Below, piece by piece: positions 6,058 to 6,756 of a stretch of 6,756 nt of DNA. Source of the stretch: Candidatus Hydrogenedentota bacterium (GTDB lineage: Bacteria; Hydrogenedentota; Hydrogenedentia; Hydrogenedentales; SLHB01). The first letter of the stretch is position 1, and the number at the start of each line of letters is the position of its first letter. The translations under genes and the position numbers were made by a program. The notes beneath the pieces were generated by a model. The model was given only the letters and a program-made list of their open reading frames with translations. It had not been told where the DNA came from and made no database searches. Location of the stretch: contig JAPLKX010000606.1 in NCBI GenBank assembly GCA_026387845.1, positions 1 to 6,756 of the forward strand. The letters run 5' to 3'.

Positions 6058-6063
6058 CACCTT
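6058..6063 (-). promoter_or_regulatory. Ribosome binding site that sets the glycoside-hydrolase-like start
   Basis: AAGGTG lies 6 bases before ATG 6051. The alternative GTG at 6060 overlaps this same element and has nothing comparable at proper spacing, so the ATG is chosen. The difference is three N-terminal residues of the signal peptide. Confidence 0.7.
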
Positions 6064-6079
6064 TCGTGAATGCGCCTGG

Positions 6080-6754
6080 TTATTTCACGGAATCGTCTTC
6101 GGGTAAGCCGAGTTTTTTGTAGAGGCCGCGGCGGCCGGCTTTATCGCCGTCGAGGATGGTTTTTGCGTATTGGGCGACCTCGGCGGCCTTGGCGCGTGGG
6201 ACAACAAGTACGCCGTCGCCGTCAGCGGCGATGACGTCGCCGGGTTCGACGAGGACGCCGCCGCAAACGACGGGTAGGTTGACGGATTCGATTTCGTTTC
6301 GGCCGGGCCGAATTCCGCGGCCGGGGTTGCGGAGGTAGAGGGGGATTTTTTCTGCGGCGACTTCGTCGGTGTCTCGTGCGGTGGCATCGGTGACGACGCC
6401 GACGCATCCGCGCGCGTGCCAGGCCATGATATTGTTTGAGCCGATAGAGCCGACGTCGGCGCCGGGTGCTTCGTCGAAGATGAGTGCAGTTCCGGGTCGG
6501 ATCAGGGGTGCAAACGGTTCCGGGGAAAGTTCTTTGTACCATTTGTCGACCCAGTCGTTGAATGGTTTGGTCTCCATGGCTGGGGCATGGGGTTTGTTTG
6601 TGGGTACGTAGCGGACGGTGAGTGCGATTCCGATGAACCGGTGGGCGTAATGTTCGGTATCGCGCCAGACGGGGTGGATTTCGGGATCCATGATGCCGAC
6701 GTTGGTGAGGCCGACCTTGTCCATTGCGTCGACCACGTCGGTGACGCGGAGGCC
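6080..6754 (-). CDS. RraA-like / 4-hydroxy-4-methyl-2-oxoglutarate aldolase family protein (5' end outside window)
   Basis: Member of the RraA-like fold family (older name: demethylmenaquinone methyltransferase-like), which includes metal-dependent class II aldolases that cleave 4-hydroxy-4-methyl-2-oxoglutarate to pyruvate and decarboxylate oxaloacetate. The last 224 residues are visible. The frame stays open to the edge, and VTDVVDAMDKVGL is the conserved N-terminal helix, so little is missing from the domain and the internal GTG at 6736 is not the start. Catalytic-type signature: GSNNIMAWHARGCVGVV leading to R127-D128-T-D-E131, matching the family's R-D-x-x-E/D metal and substrate motif. 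The ending GGVLVEPGDVIAADGDG then VLVVP (165-186) is also typical. About 20 extra residues (NKPHAPAMETKPFNDWVDKW region) sit between core strands. It is 28 bases upstream of the glycoside-hydrolase-like gene, so probably cotranscribed. Family is firm; the reaction is not, as many relatives act on other 2-oxo or sugar acids. Confidence 0.85.
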   Translation of the reverse strand, partial: GLRVTDVVDAMDKVGLTNVGIMDPEIHPVWRDTEHYAHRFIGIALTVRYVPTNKPHAPAMETKPFNDWVDKWYKELSPEPFAPLIRPGTALIFDEAPGADVGSIGSNNIMAWHARGCVGVVTDATARDTDEVAAEKIPLYLRNPGRGIRPGRNEIESVNLPVVCGGVLVEPGDVIAADGDGVLVVPRAKAAEVAQYAKTILDGDKAGRRGLYKKLGLPEDDSVK

Positions 6755-6756
6755 GT

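Noticed and set aside
5215..6069. 284-codon + strand open frame opposite the glycoside-hydrolase-like gene
   Set aside because: Antisense shadow of a gene with signal peptide and domain pattern; product is Val/Glu/Gly-rich without family features.

Overview
The window looks like a chromosomal piece of a moderately GC-rich bacterium. Secreted sialidase-like and glycoside-hydrolase-like proteins sit beside a DapA/NAL-family aldolase and an RraA-like aldolase. This mix is typical of polysaccharide- and glycan-degrading heterotrophs such as Planctomycetes/PVC relatives or candidate phyla like Hydrogenedentota. That placement is an impression from gene content only; there is no rRNA, tRNA or other marker here. 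No mobile-element gene, CRISPR array or RNA gene was recognised.

Layout. Bases 3-452 (+) hold the C-terminal half of a DapA/N-acetylneuraminate-lyase-family aldolase, including its Schiff-base lysine. A short convergent gap (453-528) carries a perfect GC hairpin and a 9-bp tandem repeat array. The rest is coded on the minus strand: a secreted BNR/sialidase-fold protein (529-1716) with its own strong promoter, a second array of the same 9-bp family (1792-1836), the acetolactate synthase catalytic subunit ilvB (1866-3692), a 298-base gap with a candidate ilvB promoter and several hairpins, a large secreted glycoside-hydrolase-like protein (3991-6051), and an RraA-like aldolase (6080-6754) cut by the window edge. 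The last two are 28 bases apart and probably form one operon.

How the genes may work together. A sialidase-like protein next to a lyase-family aldolase suggests capture and cleavage of sialic acid or a similar acidic sugar, but substrate specificity cannot be read from the sequence. The lyase (if NAL) and the RraA-like protein (if an aldolase or decarboxylase) would produce pyruvate, and acetolactate synthase consumes it. No ilvN regulatory subunit is next to ilvB.

Most worth a second look: (1) the sialidase promoter, a TTGCCG-17-TATAAT with a run of seven G:C pairs inside the spacer, the arrangement that gives phase-variable promoters elsewhere; (2) 9-bp GATC-containing tandem arrays in the same orientation on both sides of the sialidase gene, one ending 11 bp from the -35 box; (3) a glycoside-hydrolase-like protein with GGDP where GH20 enzymes have GGDE; (4) unusual residues at conserved active-site positions of the acetolactate synthase. 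The + strand is G-rich over C in genes of both directions, so the skew appears to follow replication rather than transcription.
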